From Pseudomonas sp. PA15(2017) (GTDB lineage Bacteria > Pseudomonadota > Gammaproteobacteria > Pseudomonadales > Pseudomonadaceae), in the NCBI RefSeq assembly GCF_001945395.1, contig NZ_MSXV01000059.1, positions 154,790 to 218,789 of the forward strand: a DNA stretch of 64,000 nt, written 5' to 3'. How positions within the stretch are numbered: position 1 is the stretch's first letter; each line of letters begins with the position of its first letter. Under the pieces are notes generated by a model, which made no database searches, was not told where the DNA came from, and saw nothing but the letters and a program-made list of their open reading frames with translations. Positions 41,099 through 49,585 of the stretch are shown in pieces. The translations under genes and the position numbers were made by a program.

Positions 41099-41589
41099 TG
41101 GCCACCGTCCCTACCGAAAACCAGAAACGCCGCCCGGCGATTCTAGAAAGCCGGCGCCAGGTCATGAGCGCCGTAATCACGGGCTTCCCTGGTGGCCGCG
41201 AGTCTGCTGCTGCGCGTCTTGGGCTGCCACTCAAGAAGCTGGACAACCACATGTATGAGAACGCCGGCAGCCAACCGCTGACCGACGCCCAGGTGCACCA
41301 GCTCGAGCAGCAGGCTGGCTCCACCCTTCTCCCCGACTACATCTGCCACCTGTACGGCGGCGTGTTCGTGCCCATGCCCGAGTGCAGCGAGCTGGACAAC
41401 CTGGAGCTGTATGCCCGTTCGCTGAGCACCACCCTCAAGCGCGGGATGGTCGACCAGTTGATCGCCCAGGCGCTGGTAGACGGCGTGATCGAAACCGCCG
41501 AGGTAGAGGCCATCCTCGCCGCCCATCGCACACATATCGCCGCACGCCACGCCGAGATAACCGCCGTGCTTGTGCTGCACAGCAAGTAA
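41098..41589 (+). CDS. CII-family phage regulator (Phage_CP76/YmfL-like)
   Basis: 163 residues. Its N-terminus has a helix-turn-helix (MSAVITGFPGGRESAAARLGLPLKKLDNHMYE), followed by LTDAQVHQLEQQAGSTLLPDYIC, a combination typical of the CP76/CII family. Such proteins regulate the lysis-lysogeny choice. A short non-coding gap with two hairpins (CCCTGG-AAAA-CCAGGG at about 41599-41614 and GCCGC-GACTA-GCGGC at about 41674-41688) separates it from ogr. Confidence 0.83.
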   Translation: MATVPTENQKRRPAILESRRQVMSAVITGFPGGRESAAARLGLPLKKLDNHMYENAGSQPLTDAQVHQLEQQAGSTLLPDYICHLYGGVFVPMPECSELDNLELYARSLSTTLKRGMVDQLIAQALVDGVIETAEVEAILAAHRTHIAARHAEITAVLVLHSK

Positions 41590-41700
41590 CACCGCCCGAC
41601 CCTGGAAAACCAGGGCGAGCACCAGGAACCGATCCAGGCGCGGGATGCGTCGCCACTTAACCGGCCCAGCCGGTGCCGCGACTAGCGGCGGGGAGACAAG

Positions 41701-41994
41701 TTGAGCATTTACAAGCTGGTGTGCCCGGCTTGCGGCAATCCCGTGCGGATTCGCTCAAGCGAGGGCCAGAGCCCGCTGTTTCGCACCATGTACGGCCAGT
41801 GCACCTACGTGCCCTGCGGCTACAACATCGTGGGTTCCCTCAACTGGGATTACGGGCTCAACGCCTCGGGCATGGACAAACCGCGCATCACCCTGCCGCT
41901 GGCCCCCTCTGTGGTGAAGCGCCAGGCGCATAAAGATTGCCGCCTGAAAAAGGATCAGCTCGACCTGCTGGACGCACTGGAGGAAGCGGTATGA
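41701..41994 (+). CDS. ogr: Ogr/Delta-type zinc-finger activator of late genes
   Basis: 97 residues from a TTG start at 41701 behind GGGGAG. The zinc motif is exactly that of Ogr/Delta: Cys8-x2-Cys11-x22-Cys34-x4-Cys39. In P2 and P4 such proteins bind the late promoters and recruit RNA polymerase through its alpha subunit. Three sites of TTGTAG-type dyad in this prophage are candidate targets. In P2 ogr follows D; here it has moved into the early operon. Confidence 0.88.
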   Translation: MSIYKLVCPACGNPVRIRSSEGQSPLFRTMYGQCTYVPCGYNIVGSLNWDYGLNASGMDKPRITLPLAPSVVKRQAHKDCRLKKDQLDLLDALEEAV

Positions 41995-42263
41995 CCACCG
42001 AACTGCCACCGATCGACGCCACCGACTACCGCACCCGCATGCAGGGCTGCGCCCGGGCCTTTCTCGAGCAGCACCAGGCCGAGCACCTGGCCGGCGATCC
42101 GCAGTTGTTCGAGCGTGCCTGCCAGCACCTGGTCCAGGCCCTGGACGTTCCCCTGTTCCTGGCGCCACGGCTGGCACAACTGGCCATGAGTGAGCTGCAG
42201 CCCTACCCGCGGATCTGGGTCGGCTGGGACCTGGCCAGCGGCCCCGACCGACAGCACCCCTAA
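41991..42263 (+). CDS. Small phage protein of unknown function
   Basis: 90 residues, ATG overlapping the ogr stop by four bases. Helical and acidic, with FLEQHQAEHLAGDPQLFERA and AMSELQPYPRIWVGWDL. No recognised family. Position in the early operon suggests a replication or regulation accessory. Confidence 0.7.
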   Translation: MTTELPPIDATDYRTRMQGCARAFLEQHQAEHLAGDPQLFERACQHLVQALDVPLFLAPRLAQLAMSELQPYPRIWVGWDLASGPDRQHP

Positions 42264-42319
42264 CCCCTGAATCCCCAGCCCACGCCGTGGGTTTGGGCAA
42301 GTTGCGCCTGGAGTACGCC

Positions 42320-42553
42320 ATGCCAGCAGACATCGACATCCACATCGGACTGCCCAAGCCCATCGCCGAGGCCTGGTTGCAGAGCCTGCGCAGCGAGCTG
42401 CGCCAGGGCTTCGACCTGCATTGGTACGACGACCGCTACCGCCACGTGCCCGAGCCGCTGCGCAGCGCTCGCATCCTCGACGACCACCCGGCCCTGGCCG
42501 GGCACAAACGCACCATCGGCGCGCTACAAGCCGCGCTCACTGCCAACCGATAA
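42320..42553 (+). CDS. Small phage protein of unknown function
   Basis: 77 residues from the ATG at 42320, six bases after GGAG. Contains GLPKPIAEAWLQSLRSELRQ and YDDRYRHVPEPLRSARILDD. No family recognised. A CCCAC-GCC-GTGGG hairpin (about 42281-42293) precedes it. Confidence 0.65.
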   Translation: MPADIDIHIGLPKPIAEAWLQSLRSELRQGFDLHWYDDRYRHVPEPLRSARILDDHPALAGHKRTIGALQAALTANR

Positions 42554-42564
42554 GGCCCGCCACC

Positions 42565-42795
42565 ATGCCGACTCCCCCCCTTCCCCTGCTCAAGGCCCTG
42601 GCCGCCACACCTGAGCGCTACATACTGGCCATGTTCCTGAAAGATCTGATAAGCGCGACCGGTGAGGCCCGCCACGATATCAAGCAGCGCCTCGGCGGCA
42701 TCCTCTGCGCCTATCTGGAGCTGGATGTCATCACTGCCGACCAGTACAACGCACTGGCCGCCGAGCTGCACGCCTTCGTATGGGGCCAGGCATGA
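42565..42795 (+). CDS. Small phage protein of unknown function
   Basis: 76 residues. Short helical protein with TPERYILAMFLKDLISATGE and a C-terminal DQYNALAAELHAF. It overlaps the primase-helicase start by four bases, suggesting translational coupling. Confidence 0.65.
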   Translation: MPTPPLPLLKALAATPERYILAMFLKDLISATGEARHDIKQRLGGILCAYLELDVITADQYNALAAELHAFVWGQA

Positions 42796-45611
42796 GCCAG
42801 ATGCAGGAGTCCCTGCGCACCGAGGTGCTGCAACGCATCCAGCGCGACTATGCAGGCCTCAAGCCCATCAAGGGCTCCAAGTACATGCGCAAGGGCAAGT
42901 GCCCGGCCTGCGGCAAGCCCGAGCTGTACACCTTCACCGACTCGCCCTGGATGCTGATCTGCGGCCGCGGCAAGTGCGGTGCGCAGTACCACGTCAAAGA
43001 CCTGTACGACGACCTGTTCAACGACTGGAGCGAGCGCGCGCCCGCCACCGAGCAGCAGCCCAACGCTACCGCCCGCGCCTACCTGGAATTCGCACGGGGC
43101 TTTCGCCTGGAACTGATCGAGGGTTGGTTCAGCCAGGAGCATTACTGGTCGCGTGAACTCGGCATTGGCAGCGCCACCGTGCGTTTCCCGCTCGCCAAAG
43201 GTGGTTACTGGGAGCGCCTGATCGACCGCCCCGAGCGCTTCGGCAAGCAGAAGGCGCGCTTCAAGCCCGGCGAAAGCTACAAGGGCGTGTGGTGGTGCCC
43301 GCCGTCGCTGAACCTGCTGGAGGTCAGCGAGTTGCTGATCGTCGAGGGCATTTTCGACGCCATCGGCCTGCTGCATCACGGCATCAACGCCGTTTCCATG
43401 ATGTCCAGTGCGCCGTTCCCCGAGCAGTCACTGCGCGAGCTGAAACAGGCCTGCAGCGAAGCTGACCGCCCCCTGCCGACACTGGTCTGGGCACTGGACA
43501 ACGAGCCCGTTGCCCGCAGCCTCACCCGCAAGTGGGTGACCATGGCCCGAGCCATGGGCTTCCGCTGCGAAGCGGCGCAGGTCCCGCAGAAGGGCAAGAA
43601 GGTCGATTGGAACGACCTGCATCAGCGCTGGGCGTTCATCGACGACGCCGAGCAACGCGCCGAGCGTGTAGCGACTGATCTGGACGAAGCCCGCTACCAA
43701 GGCGCGCTGCTGATCGCCGACAGCGCATCGGAAAAGGGCCTGCTGATCTACCAGCGCAACGAGTGGCGGGAATTTCACTTCGGCTACGACAGCCGGCTGT
43801 ACTGGTGGGCGCTCGACCTGGACAAATACAACAAGGCCGTCCAGGCACTGGAAGAAGACGAAGGCAATACGCAGAGCAACAAGGAAGTCCGCGAGAAGGC
43901 ACTGCGCTTGTCCGGCAGCGTGGTGGAAATCGCCAACTGCTACTTCGAGGCCCTGTATTTCCAGCGCAACGAGATCACCGACGAGTCCTGGTACTACCTG
44001 CGGGTCGACTTCCCCCACGGCGCGGATAGCGTGAAGAACACCTTCACCGCCACGCACATTGCTGCCGCCAGCGAGTTCAAGAAGCGCCTTCTCGGCATGG
44101 CCGCCGGGGCCATGTTCACCGGCACCGGCCAGCAGCTCGAAAAGATCATGAAGCAGCAGACCTACGGCATCAAAACCGTGGAGACCATCGATTTCGTGGG
44201 CTACAGCAAGGAGCACGGCTGCTACGTGTTCGGCGACGTTGCCGTCAAGGATGGCCAGGTGTACGAGGCCAACGCCGAGGACTATTTCGAGTTCGGCAAG
44301 CTGCGCATCAAGACCTTGCAGAAGGGCGTGGCCATCCGCCCCAGCCGCGACGCCAAGGCATACGACAGCGAATGGTTCGGCCTGCTGTGGACGTGCTTCG
44401 GGGCACAGGGCGTGGTGGCACTGACGTGGTTCTTCGGCTCGCTGTTCTGCGAGCAGATCCGCGCGCGCTGGCAGTCCTACCTGTTTCTCGAGGCCACAGG
44501 CGAGGCCGGCGCCGGCAAAACCACCTTGCTCAACCTGTTGTGGAAGTTGCTCGGCCGCGAGGGCTACGAGGGCTTCGACCCGATGAAGTCCACCAAGGCC
44601 GGCCGCTCCCGTCTCATGGCGCAGGTCGCCGGCATGCCTGTGGTCTACCTGGAAGCCGACCGCCACGGTGACGACAAGGCCCACGCCAAGACGTTCGAAT
44701 GGGACGAACTGAAGGATTTCTACGGTGGCGGCACGCTGGCGACCAAGGGCGTGAAGACAGCCGGCAACGAGACCTACGAACCACCCTTTCGCGGCGCCAT
44801 CGCCATCACCCAGAACGCCGCCGTGGTCGCCCACGAGGCCATCATGACCCGTATTGGCAAGCTGCACTTCCTGCGCCCCACTGTCACCCCGGAAAGCCGC
44901 GCCGCGGCAGACAGACTCAACGCCCTGGACGGCAGCATCCTCAGCCACTTCCTGTTGCTGGCCATCAAGGCCGAGGCCAGCGTGCTGGAGCAATTCGCCG
45001 ACACCTTTCCGGGCCATGAGGCCCGCCTGCGCCGCCTGCATACCCACTGCTGGAGCTGCGGCGCCGCCTTCGAGGATGGCAACGACAACGCCGCCTGCCG
45101 CCACTGTGGCAACACCTTGCGCGGCTACATCCGCGTCGAGCGCATCAGCAAGAACCACGCCCAACTGCTCGCTTTGCTCGATTGCCTGCGCCAGGTGGTG
45201 CCGATCAGCGACACACAGCACAGCGCCACCCAGCGTCAGATCGTTGCCATGGCCCTGGAACGCCAGGGCTCGATCAGCGCCGACCATGCGGCCGTGGCCG
45301 AGTTCTGGGAAGTCTTCGACTACCTCGAGGGCCTGGACGGCGAAGGGCCAGTGGTGAACCACAGCAACAAGCCCGAAACCGGCGAAATCGCCATCAACCT
45401 CAACGAATTCTACGAACGCGCCAACGAGCACAAACAGAAGCTGCCCGATATCGGCCTGTTGCGTGACCTGCTCAAGGACAGCCGTTCGCGCAAGTTCGTC
45501 GACGCCAATCGCGCCGTCTGCAGTGCCGTACGAAAGCACCAGGCCAAGCGCGCCAACCTCACCGTCTTCAAGGCCCCCACCGTGAAGTGCTGGATTTTCC
45601 AGCAGCCCTAG
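42792..45611 (+). CDS. Phage primase-helicase (zinc finger, Toprim and ATPase)
   Basis: 939 residues from the ATG at 42792. A Cys4-type zinc site (CPACGKPELY and CGRGKCG) opens the protein, then a Toprim-like domain (LLIVEGIFDAIGLL, VWALDN) about 175-260. After a long central region comes an ATPase with Walker A GEAGAGKT (about 570-577) and a downstream acidic VVYLEADRH. A second Cys4 motif is near 750-775 (CWSCGA, CRHCGN). Such multi-domain proteins initiate phage replication in Pseudomonas and enteric phages, as P4 alpha does. It is the best candidate to act at the iteron cluster. Confidence 0.87.
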   Translation: MSQMQESLRTEVLQRIQRDYAGLKPIKGSKYMRKGKCPACGKPELYTFTDSPWMLICGRGKCGAQYHVKDLYDDLFNDWSERAPATEQQPNATARAYLEFARGFRLELIEGWFSQEHYWSRELGIGSATVRFPLAKGGYWERLIDRPERFGKQKARFKPGESYKGVWWCPPSLNLLEVSELLIVEGIFDAIGLLHHGINAVSMMSSAPFPEQSLRELKQACSEADRPLPTLVWALDNEPVARSLTRKWVTMARAMGFRCEAAQVPQKGKKVDWNDLHQRWAFIDDAEQRAERVATDLDEARYQGALLIADSASEKGLLIYQRNEWREFHFGYDSRLYWWALDLDKYNKAVQALEEDEGNTQSNKEVREKALRLSGSVVEIANCYFEALYFQRNEITDESWYYLRVDFPHGADSVKNTFTATHIAAASEFKKRLLGMAAGAMFTGTGQQLEKIMKQQTYGIKTVETIDFVGYSKEHGCYVFGDVAVKDGQVYEANAEDYFEFGKLRIKTLQKGVAIRPSRDAKAYDSEWFGLLWTCFGAQGVVALTWFFGSLFCEQIRARWQSYLFLEATGEAGAGKTTLLNLLWKLLGREGYEGFDPMKSTKAGRSRLMAQVAGMPVVYLEADRHGDDKAHAKTFEWDELKDFYGGGTLATKGVKTAGNETYEPPFRGAIAITQNAAVVAHEAIMTRIGKLHFLRPTVTPESRAAADRLNALDGSILSHFLLLAIKAEASVLEQFADTFPGHEARLRRLHTHCWSCGAAFEDGNDNAACRHCGNTLRGYIRVERISKNHAQLLALLDCLRQVVPISDTQHSATQRQIVAMALERQGSISADHAAVAEFWEVFDYLEGLDGEGPVVNHSNKPETGEIAINLNEFYERANEHKQKLPDIGLLRDLLKDSRSRKFVDANRAVCSAVRKHQAKRANLTVFKAPTVKCWIFQQP

Positions 45612-45613
45612 CC

Positions 45614-45661
45614 GCCCAGGCGCTGCAACGCCCAGGCACACAACCCCAAAGGAGAAGCACC
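45614..45661 (+). promoter_or_regulatory. CTGCAA-loop hairpin leader, copy 1
   Basis: The stem is GGCG-CTGCAA-CGCC with a 2x2 CA/CA internal loop and an outer GCC/GGC pairing. It ends 24 bp before the start codon, and the leader finishes with AAAGGAGAAGCACC. The first 22 bp after the primase stop are identical to copy 2. Confidence 0.6.
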
Positions 45662-46483
45662 ATGCAAAACCAACAAACCCCGAAATGGCTGGAGCTGTTC
45701 ACCACCGCATTCGGCGCCAAGGGCCTCGTCGCCCTGGCCTGGTGGGCCGGCGCCTACCATGCCGAGCGCATCCGCAACCTGCAGGGCACTTACCCCATCT
45801 TGCAGATCCACGGCGATGCAGGCGGCGGTAAATCCACCCTGGTCAGCAACCTGTGGAAGCTGTCGGGCGTTGTCGAGCGCGACCACATCACACTGACCAA
45901 TCACAGCTTCGGCGCCCTGATTGCCAGGCTGGCCATGGCCGTCAACGAGCCAGTGGTCATTGATGACGTCGGCAACGCCTCTGAGCCCCTGCAGTTCGAC
46001 TGGGACGCGCTGAAACAGCTGTACACCGGCAACAGCGTGGTGCGCCGCGCAGTTGGCGAGCAAGTCCAGTTCAGGGGTGCCCTGGTCATCGTCGGCACCG
46101 CCCCCTGCACCTTCGAACAGCGCAGCGTCGCGGTACAGCTCAAGCGTCCCGAGCACAGCGGTGAGCGCAGCGCGGCCGTTCAAGCCCTGCACGCCCTGCA
46201 GATCAGCGACCTTGCCGAGTTCCTGACGGAGGTGCAGGAGCACAAGGACATGGCCGTGTTCTGCATGGGCAAGGCCGAGGCACTGGCCTTCGAGCTGGCC
46301 GACCAGGTGCACGCCGAGCTGCACATCCGCGACGCCCGCAACCACGCCCAGTTGATCGCCTTGCTCGACTTCCTCGACGCCCTGTTCAACGTCCCGGCCG
46401 AAGCCCTGGACGCCGCGAAGGCCACCGTACGCGAAATGGCCTGGCACACCGTCGGCCGCACCCGCGGCCCGGTCGAGGACTGA
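45662..46483 (+). CDS. AAA-type ATPase, truncated paralogue of the primase-helicase ATPase domain
   Basis: 273 residues. The start LFTTAFGAKGLVALAWW matches LLWTCFGAQGVVALTWF of the large primase-helicase, and GDAGGGKST (51-59) with LVSNLWKLSG is homologous to its Walker A region. A Walker B VVIDDVG follows at about 98-104. The zinc and Toprim domains are missing. It looks like a duplicated and diverged motor domain, perhaps forming mixed rings or acting as loader. Confidence 0.75.
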   Translation: MQNQQTPKWLELFTTAFGAKGLVALAWWAGAYHAERIRNLQGTYPILQIHGDAGGGKSTLVSNLWKLSGVVERDHITLTNHSFGALIARLAMAVNEPVVIDDVGNASEPLQFDWDALKQLYTGNSVVRRAVGEQVQFRGALVIVGTAPCTFEQRSVAVQLKRPEHSGERSAAVQALHALQISDLAEFLTEVQEHKDMAVFCMGKAEALAFELADQVHAELHIRDARNHAQLIALLDFLDALFNVPAEALDAAKATVREMAWHTVGRTRGPVED

Positions 46484-46486
46484 GCC

Positions 46487-46606
46487 ATGAACGATGAAAC
46501 CCCATCCAGCGTCATCGCCACCCTGATCGGCAGCGGCATCGCCCTGCTGCTGCTCGCCGCCGGCGCCAACGCCGCCCCGGACCTGCTGCTGGCACTCACC
46601 CACTGA
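46487..46606 (+). CDS. 39-residue membrane peptide
   Basis: ATG at 46487, one base after the stop codon region of the ATPase gene (TGAGCCATG). One membrane helix (ATLIGSGIALLLLAAGANA) with a polar acidic N-terminus. A signal-peptide-like cleavage after ANA is possible. No ribosome site is obvious, so translation may be coupled. Function unknown. Confidence 0.5.
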   Translation: MNDETPSSVIATLIGSGIALLLLAAGANAAPDLLLALTH

Positions 46607-46613
46607 CCCAGCC

Positions 46614-46658
46614 GCCCAGGCGCTGCAACGCCTGGGCATCACCCGAAGGAGAAGCACC
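46614..46658 (+). promoter_or_regulatory. CTGCAA-loop hairpin leader, copy 2
   Basis: A perfect 9-bp stem GCCCAGGCG-CTGCAA-CGCCTGGGC at 46614-46637, 21 bp before the start codon, followed by GAAGGAGAAGCACC. It differs from copy 1 at two stem positions that make the pairing complete. Confidence 0.65.
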
Positions 46659-47249
46659 ATGCAGTCATACCACTACAAATCGGCAGCTCCAGAGACGGTG
46701 GCCATCGTCGTCGATTACTACCAAGCGAAAGATCGCTTCCTCGGACAGTTGAACGACCTGGGCAAGCTGATCGGCGGCAAGGTTGCTCCGATGCATGACG
46801 TCGGCTCCAACTTCGCCGGCGGCGTGAAGCTCAGCGACTCCCGCGAGCTGGACGCACACTGGTGCCGCCCAGATGAATGGGGGTTCCGAGGTCTGCGCAG
46901 CGCGCCGAAGCTCCCGAAGGGCATCACCAAGGAAGAACGTGCAGCGATCCGCGCCGAGCACGAGCGCTTGCAACAGCTGTGGCAGGAACACTGCCCAGCC
47001 AGGCTGAGTAGCGCCGAATACTGGGATCGGCTCAGCATCAACACCGGCAACCTCTGGCTATGCGGCGGCATCATGTTCGAGCACCAGAACACCGCCTATT
47101 TCAACTTGGGCTTTTCGATCAGCCAGGCTGATCACGAAGCCGCGTTGGCTGCCGGTCAGCCAACCAGTGGCTGGATCGAAGGCGCCTCAGAAATCCTCCC
47201 CAGCGAGTACCAGACCGCCCGCCAGGCCAAGTTGGAGGCCCGCGCATGA
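46659..47249 (+). CDS. Phage protein of unknown function
   Basis: 196 residues. It has FAGGVKLSDSRELDAHWCRPDEWGF, a basic helical middle and a C-terminal ASEILPSEYQTARQAK. Similar proteins are found in other Pseudomonas phages as I recall, without known role. Preceded by hairpin leader copy 2; overlaps the next gene by four bases. Confidence 0.75.
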   Translation: MQSYHYKSAAPETVAIVVDYYQAKDRFLGQLNDLGKLIGGKVAPMHDVGSNFAGGVKLSDSRELDAHWCRPDEWGFRGLRSAPKLPKGITKEERAAIRAEHERLQQLWQEHCPARLSSAEYWDRLSINTGNLWLCGGIMFEHQNTAYFNLGFSISQADHEAALAAGQPTSGWIEGASEILPSEYQTARQAKLEARA

Positions 47250-47605
47250 GCCAGCCCCTCGAAAACCTCGAAGTGGCCATGGCCTTCGAAGACTGGGCCC
47301 TGCCCCGCGGCTACGACATGACCCAAGACGGTGGCCAATTCCAGAACCTGGAAACTCGCGCCGCCTGGCTCGGCTTCGAAGCCGCCCACGGCCCGGCTGG
47401 CTGCCGCCCCTACGGCCAGCAGCTGTACGCCCTGATCAAGCGCAAAAGCGAGTACGCCCACCAGAGCGACAAGCTGTTCCCGGTGCGCGTGGCTGCACCG
47501 CCCTACGACGACTACATCGTGCACGGCGGCATCGGCGGCGTGTACCGCCAGAAGGACGTGGATTTCTACGTGATCGACGACGGCAAGCAGTACCGCCTCA
47601 GCTGA
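47246..47605 (+). CDS. Phage protein of unknown function
   Basis: 119 residues. It includes AMAFEDWALPRGYDMTQDG and ETRAAWLGFEAAHG, a pattern shared by phage early proteins of unknown function. Coupled to the gene before it by a four-base overlap. No catalytic motif. Confidence 0.72.
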   Translation: MSQPLENLEVAMAFEDWALPRGYDMTQDGGQFQNLETRAAWLGFEAAHGPAGCRPYGQQLYALIKRKSEYAHQSDKLFPVRVAAPPYDDYIVHGGIGGVYRQKDVDFYVIDDGKQYRLS

Positions 47606-47629
47606 CACCGGCCAGGCCGGAAAAAAGAC

Positions 47630-47680
47630 GGCGCCGGGGGCTGCAACCCCCGACGCCAACCACCCCAAAGGAGAAGCACC
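47630..47680 (+). promoter_or_regulatory. CTGCAA-loop hairpin leader, copy 3
   Basis: The stem GGCG-C-CGGGGG pairs with CCCCCG-A-CGCC, one mismatch, again around the loop CTGCAA. It ends 23 bp before the start codon and is followed by AAAGGAGAAGCACC. The stem sequence is unlike copies 1 and 2 while the loop and the ribosome-site segment are kept. Confidence 0.65.
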
Positions 47681-47935
47681 ATGCAAGCACATCAACCCCA
47701 AGGCGGCGGCGCAGAGCCTACCACACCACAGGCCCGCACCAGGCCCCCACTCGCCGGCAGCCGCCTGGATATGCCCAGCATCTGCGACATCTGCGGCAAG
47801 GCCCGCTCCACCCGTAAACACGCCAAATGCAGCCGCATTCGACAGAAGATGAAGGACGCCCACTGGCAAACCTACATGGCCGAGCAAGTCGCCAAGAAAC
47901 AGGCCCTTCAGGAGCGCCGCCGTTATGGTCGTTGA
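47681..47935 (+). CDS. Small phage protein with a CxxC zinc-type motif
   Basis: 84 residues. An N-terminal Pro/Gln-rich segment is followed by MPSICDICGKARSTRKHAKCSRIRQ and a basic helix. One CxxC and one more Cys suggest a small metal site. It overlaps the PAPS-reductase-like gene by 11 bp. Confidence 0.7.
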   Translation: MQAHQPQGGGAEPTTPQARTRPPLAGSRLDMPSICDICGKARSTRKHAKCSRIRQKMKDAHWQTYMAEQVAKKQALQERRRYGR

Positions 47936-48995
47936 TATTGGTCGTCACGTTGATCTGGCGAACGCAATTCGCTGGCCATTCCACCCCGCCAATGAACTAC
48001 CCGGCCTGCAGCACAACATCGTCAGCGTGTCGGGTGGCAAGGACAGCACCGCCCTGCTGCTGCTCGCTCTAACCCAAGACGCGCCCAATCTGCGCGCCGT
48101 GTTTGCGGACACCGGCAACGAACACGAGCTGACGATTGAATATATCGACTACCTGGCGCAAGCCACAGGCGTGGCCATCGAGCACCGCCGCGCTGACTTC
48201 TCCCGGCAGATCGCCCGCAAGCGCGAATTCATCGCCACCAAATGGCGCGAGCAGGGAGTGGCAGAAACCATAGTGCTGGCCGCACTGGAAGTGCTGCAGC
48301 CGACAGGTGTGCCCTTCTTGGACCTCTGCCTATGGAAAGGCCGCTTTCCCAGCCGTAAGGCGCAGTTCTGCACCGAGGAGCTGAAGCGCAATGTCATCGT
48401 GGAGCAGGTCATGCTGCCGCTGATGGATGGCCCGAACATGATTATGAGCTGGCAGGGTGTGCGCGCCGACGAATCCGATGTTCGCCGCTACCTGCCCGAA
48501 TGCGAAGCAGTAGGCGGTGGACTCTACAACTATCGCCCGCTGCTCAGATGGAACGTGGACAGCGTGTTCGAGGCACACCGCGCCATGGGCATCAAACCTA
48601 ACCCGCTCTACACCATGGGGGCCAGCCGGGTAGGCTGCATGCCCTGCATCAACTGCCGGAAGGGTGAGCTACGAGAGATCGCTGCACGGTGGCCACACCA
48701 TATTGACCGTATTGCCCGCTGGGAGGATCTGGTACGACAGGCCAGCAAGCGCGGCGGCGCAACGTTCTTCGCGGGCGCCAACGCTAAGCACCAACAAGGC
48801 TCGATCAAGGAAATGGATGTCGCGCAGATCGTCGCTCTGGCCAACATCCGCCAGGCAGTTGAGTGGTCACGTACCACCCGAGGTGGTATCCAGTATGACT
48901 TGATCGCAACCGATGGCGAAACCGACTCAAAGGCCTGCACCAGTGCATACGGCCTGTGCGACAGCGACTGGGTACCGATGGAGGCCGCTGTATGA
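47925..48995 (+). CDS. PAPS reductase-like/ PP-loop ATPase with a putative Fe-S cluster
   Basis: 356 residues. The PP-loop SGGKDS is at residues 36-41. A Cys in QFCTEELK (149) and a cluster GCMPCINC (Cys238, 241, 244) could bind a 4Fe-4S cluster, as in DndC-type and some tRNA-thiolating relatives. It lacks the C-terminal ECGIH of assimilatory PAPS reductases. Substrates in such phage proteins are unknown; nucleic acid modification is one possibility. No dnd partner genes are nearby. Confidence 0.83.
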   Translation: MVVDIGRHVDLANAIRWPFHPANELPGLQHNIVSVSGGKDSTALLLLALTQDAPNLRAVFADTGNEHELTIEYIDYLAQATGVAIEHRRADFSRQIARKREFIATKWREQGVAETIVLAALEVLQPTGVPFLDLCLWKGRFPSRKAQFCTEELKRNVIVEQVMLPLMDGPNMIMSWQGVRADESDVRRYLPECEAVGGGLYNYRPLLRWNVDSVFEAHRAMGIKPNPLYTMGASRVGCMPCINCRKGELREIAARWPHHIDRIARWEDLVRQASKRGGATFFAGANAKHQQGSIKEMDVAQIVALANIRQAVEWSRTTRGGIQYDLIATDGETDSKACTSAYGLCDSDWVPMEAAV

Positions 48996-49585
48996 GCCAG
49001 GTAGCAGTGTTATTCGCGCGCTCCGACAGCATCTACAAGACTTTCAGCGCGGCTGACGTGTGGGATGCGCAGCGCAACGCATTGAACTGGCCTGGAGGTG
49101 CGCCAATCGTTGCCCATCCACCATGCCGCGCGTGGGGGCGTCTCCGCACATTCGCTAAGCCCCGCCCAGGTGAAAAAGGGCTCGCCTTGTGGGCTGTCGA
49201 CCAGATCCGCAGCTATGGTGGCGTGCTCGAACACCCTGCCAGCAGCTTGCTCTGGAAGGAAAAGCCCCTACCAGAACCTGGCGAGCAGGACAATTGGAAC
49301 GGCTGGACGCTGGTCATTTCCCAATGGTGGTGGGGCCACCGCGCAGAGAAGCTGACACGCCTATACATCTGCGGCGCCGCGCCGTGCCAGCTTCCCCCTA
49401 TACCTTATCGGATGGGCGAGGCAAGCCATGTAATTGCGCAGAGCAGCCTGAATCAGCATCTACGTCGCAGGCCCGAAGTCAGCAAAAAAGAGCGAGAGGC
49501 AACCCCCGTCGAGCTGGCGGCATGGCTTCTTGAGGTAGCCCGCATCTGTGGGAGCAACATTGCGGCAGGGAGTCGAACGTTATGA
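48992..49585 (+). CDS. Conserved phage protein with a PPC motif
   Basis: 197 residues, ATG overlapping the previous stop by four bases. It has VAHPPCRAWGRLRTFAKPRP, LEHPASSLLW, SQWWWGHRAEK and a C-terminal KKEREATPVELAAWLLEVAR. The PPC tripeptide resembles cytosine methyltransferase motif IV, but other methylase motifs are not visible, so I do not assign that function. Similar proteins occur widely in phages without known role. Confidence 0.75.
   Translation: MSQVAVLFARSDSIYKTFSAADVWDAQRNALNWPGGAPIVAHPPCRAWGRLRTFAKPRPGEKGLALWAVDQIRSYGGVLEHPASSLLWKEKPLPEPGEQDNWNGWTLVISQWWWGHRAEKLTRLYICGAAPCQLPPIPYRMGEASHVIAQSSLNQHLRRRPEVSKKEREATPVELAAWLLEVARICGSNIAAGSRTL

Noticed and set aside
43428..45641. 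A 737-codon open frame on the minus strand
   Set aside because: Antisense to the primase-helicase gene, which has clear zinc, Toprim and Walker motifs; the antisense product has no domain.
48992..49585. Cytosine C5 methyltransferase
   Set aside because: Only a PPC tripeptide is suggestive; no SAM-binding or other methylase motif is visible.
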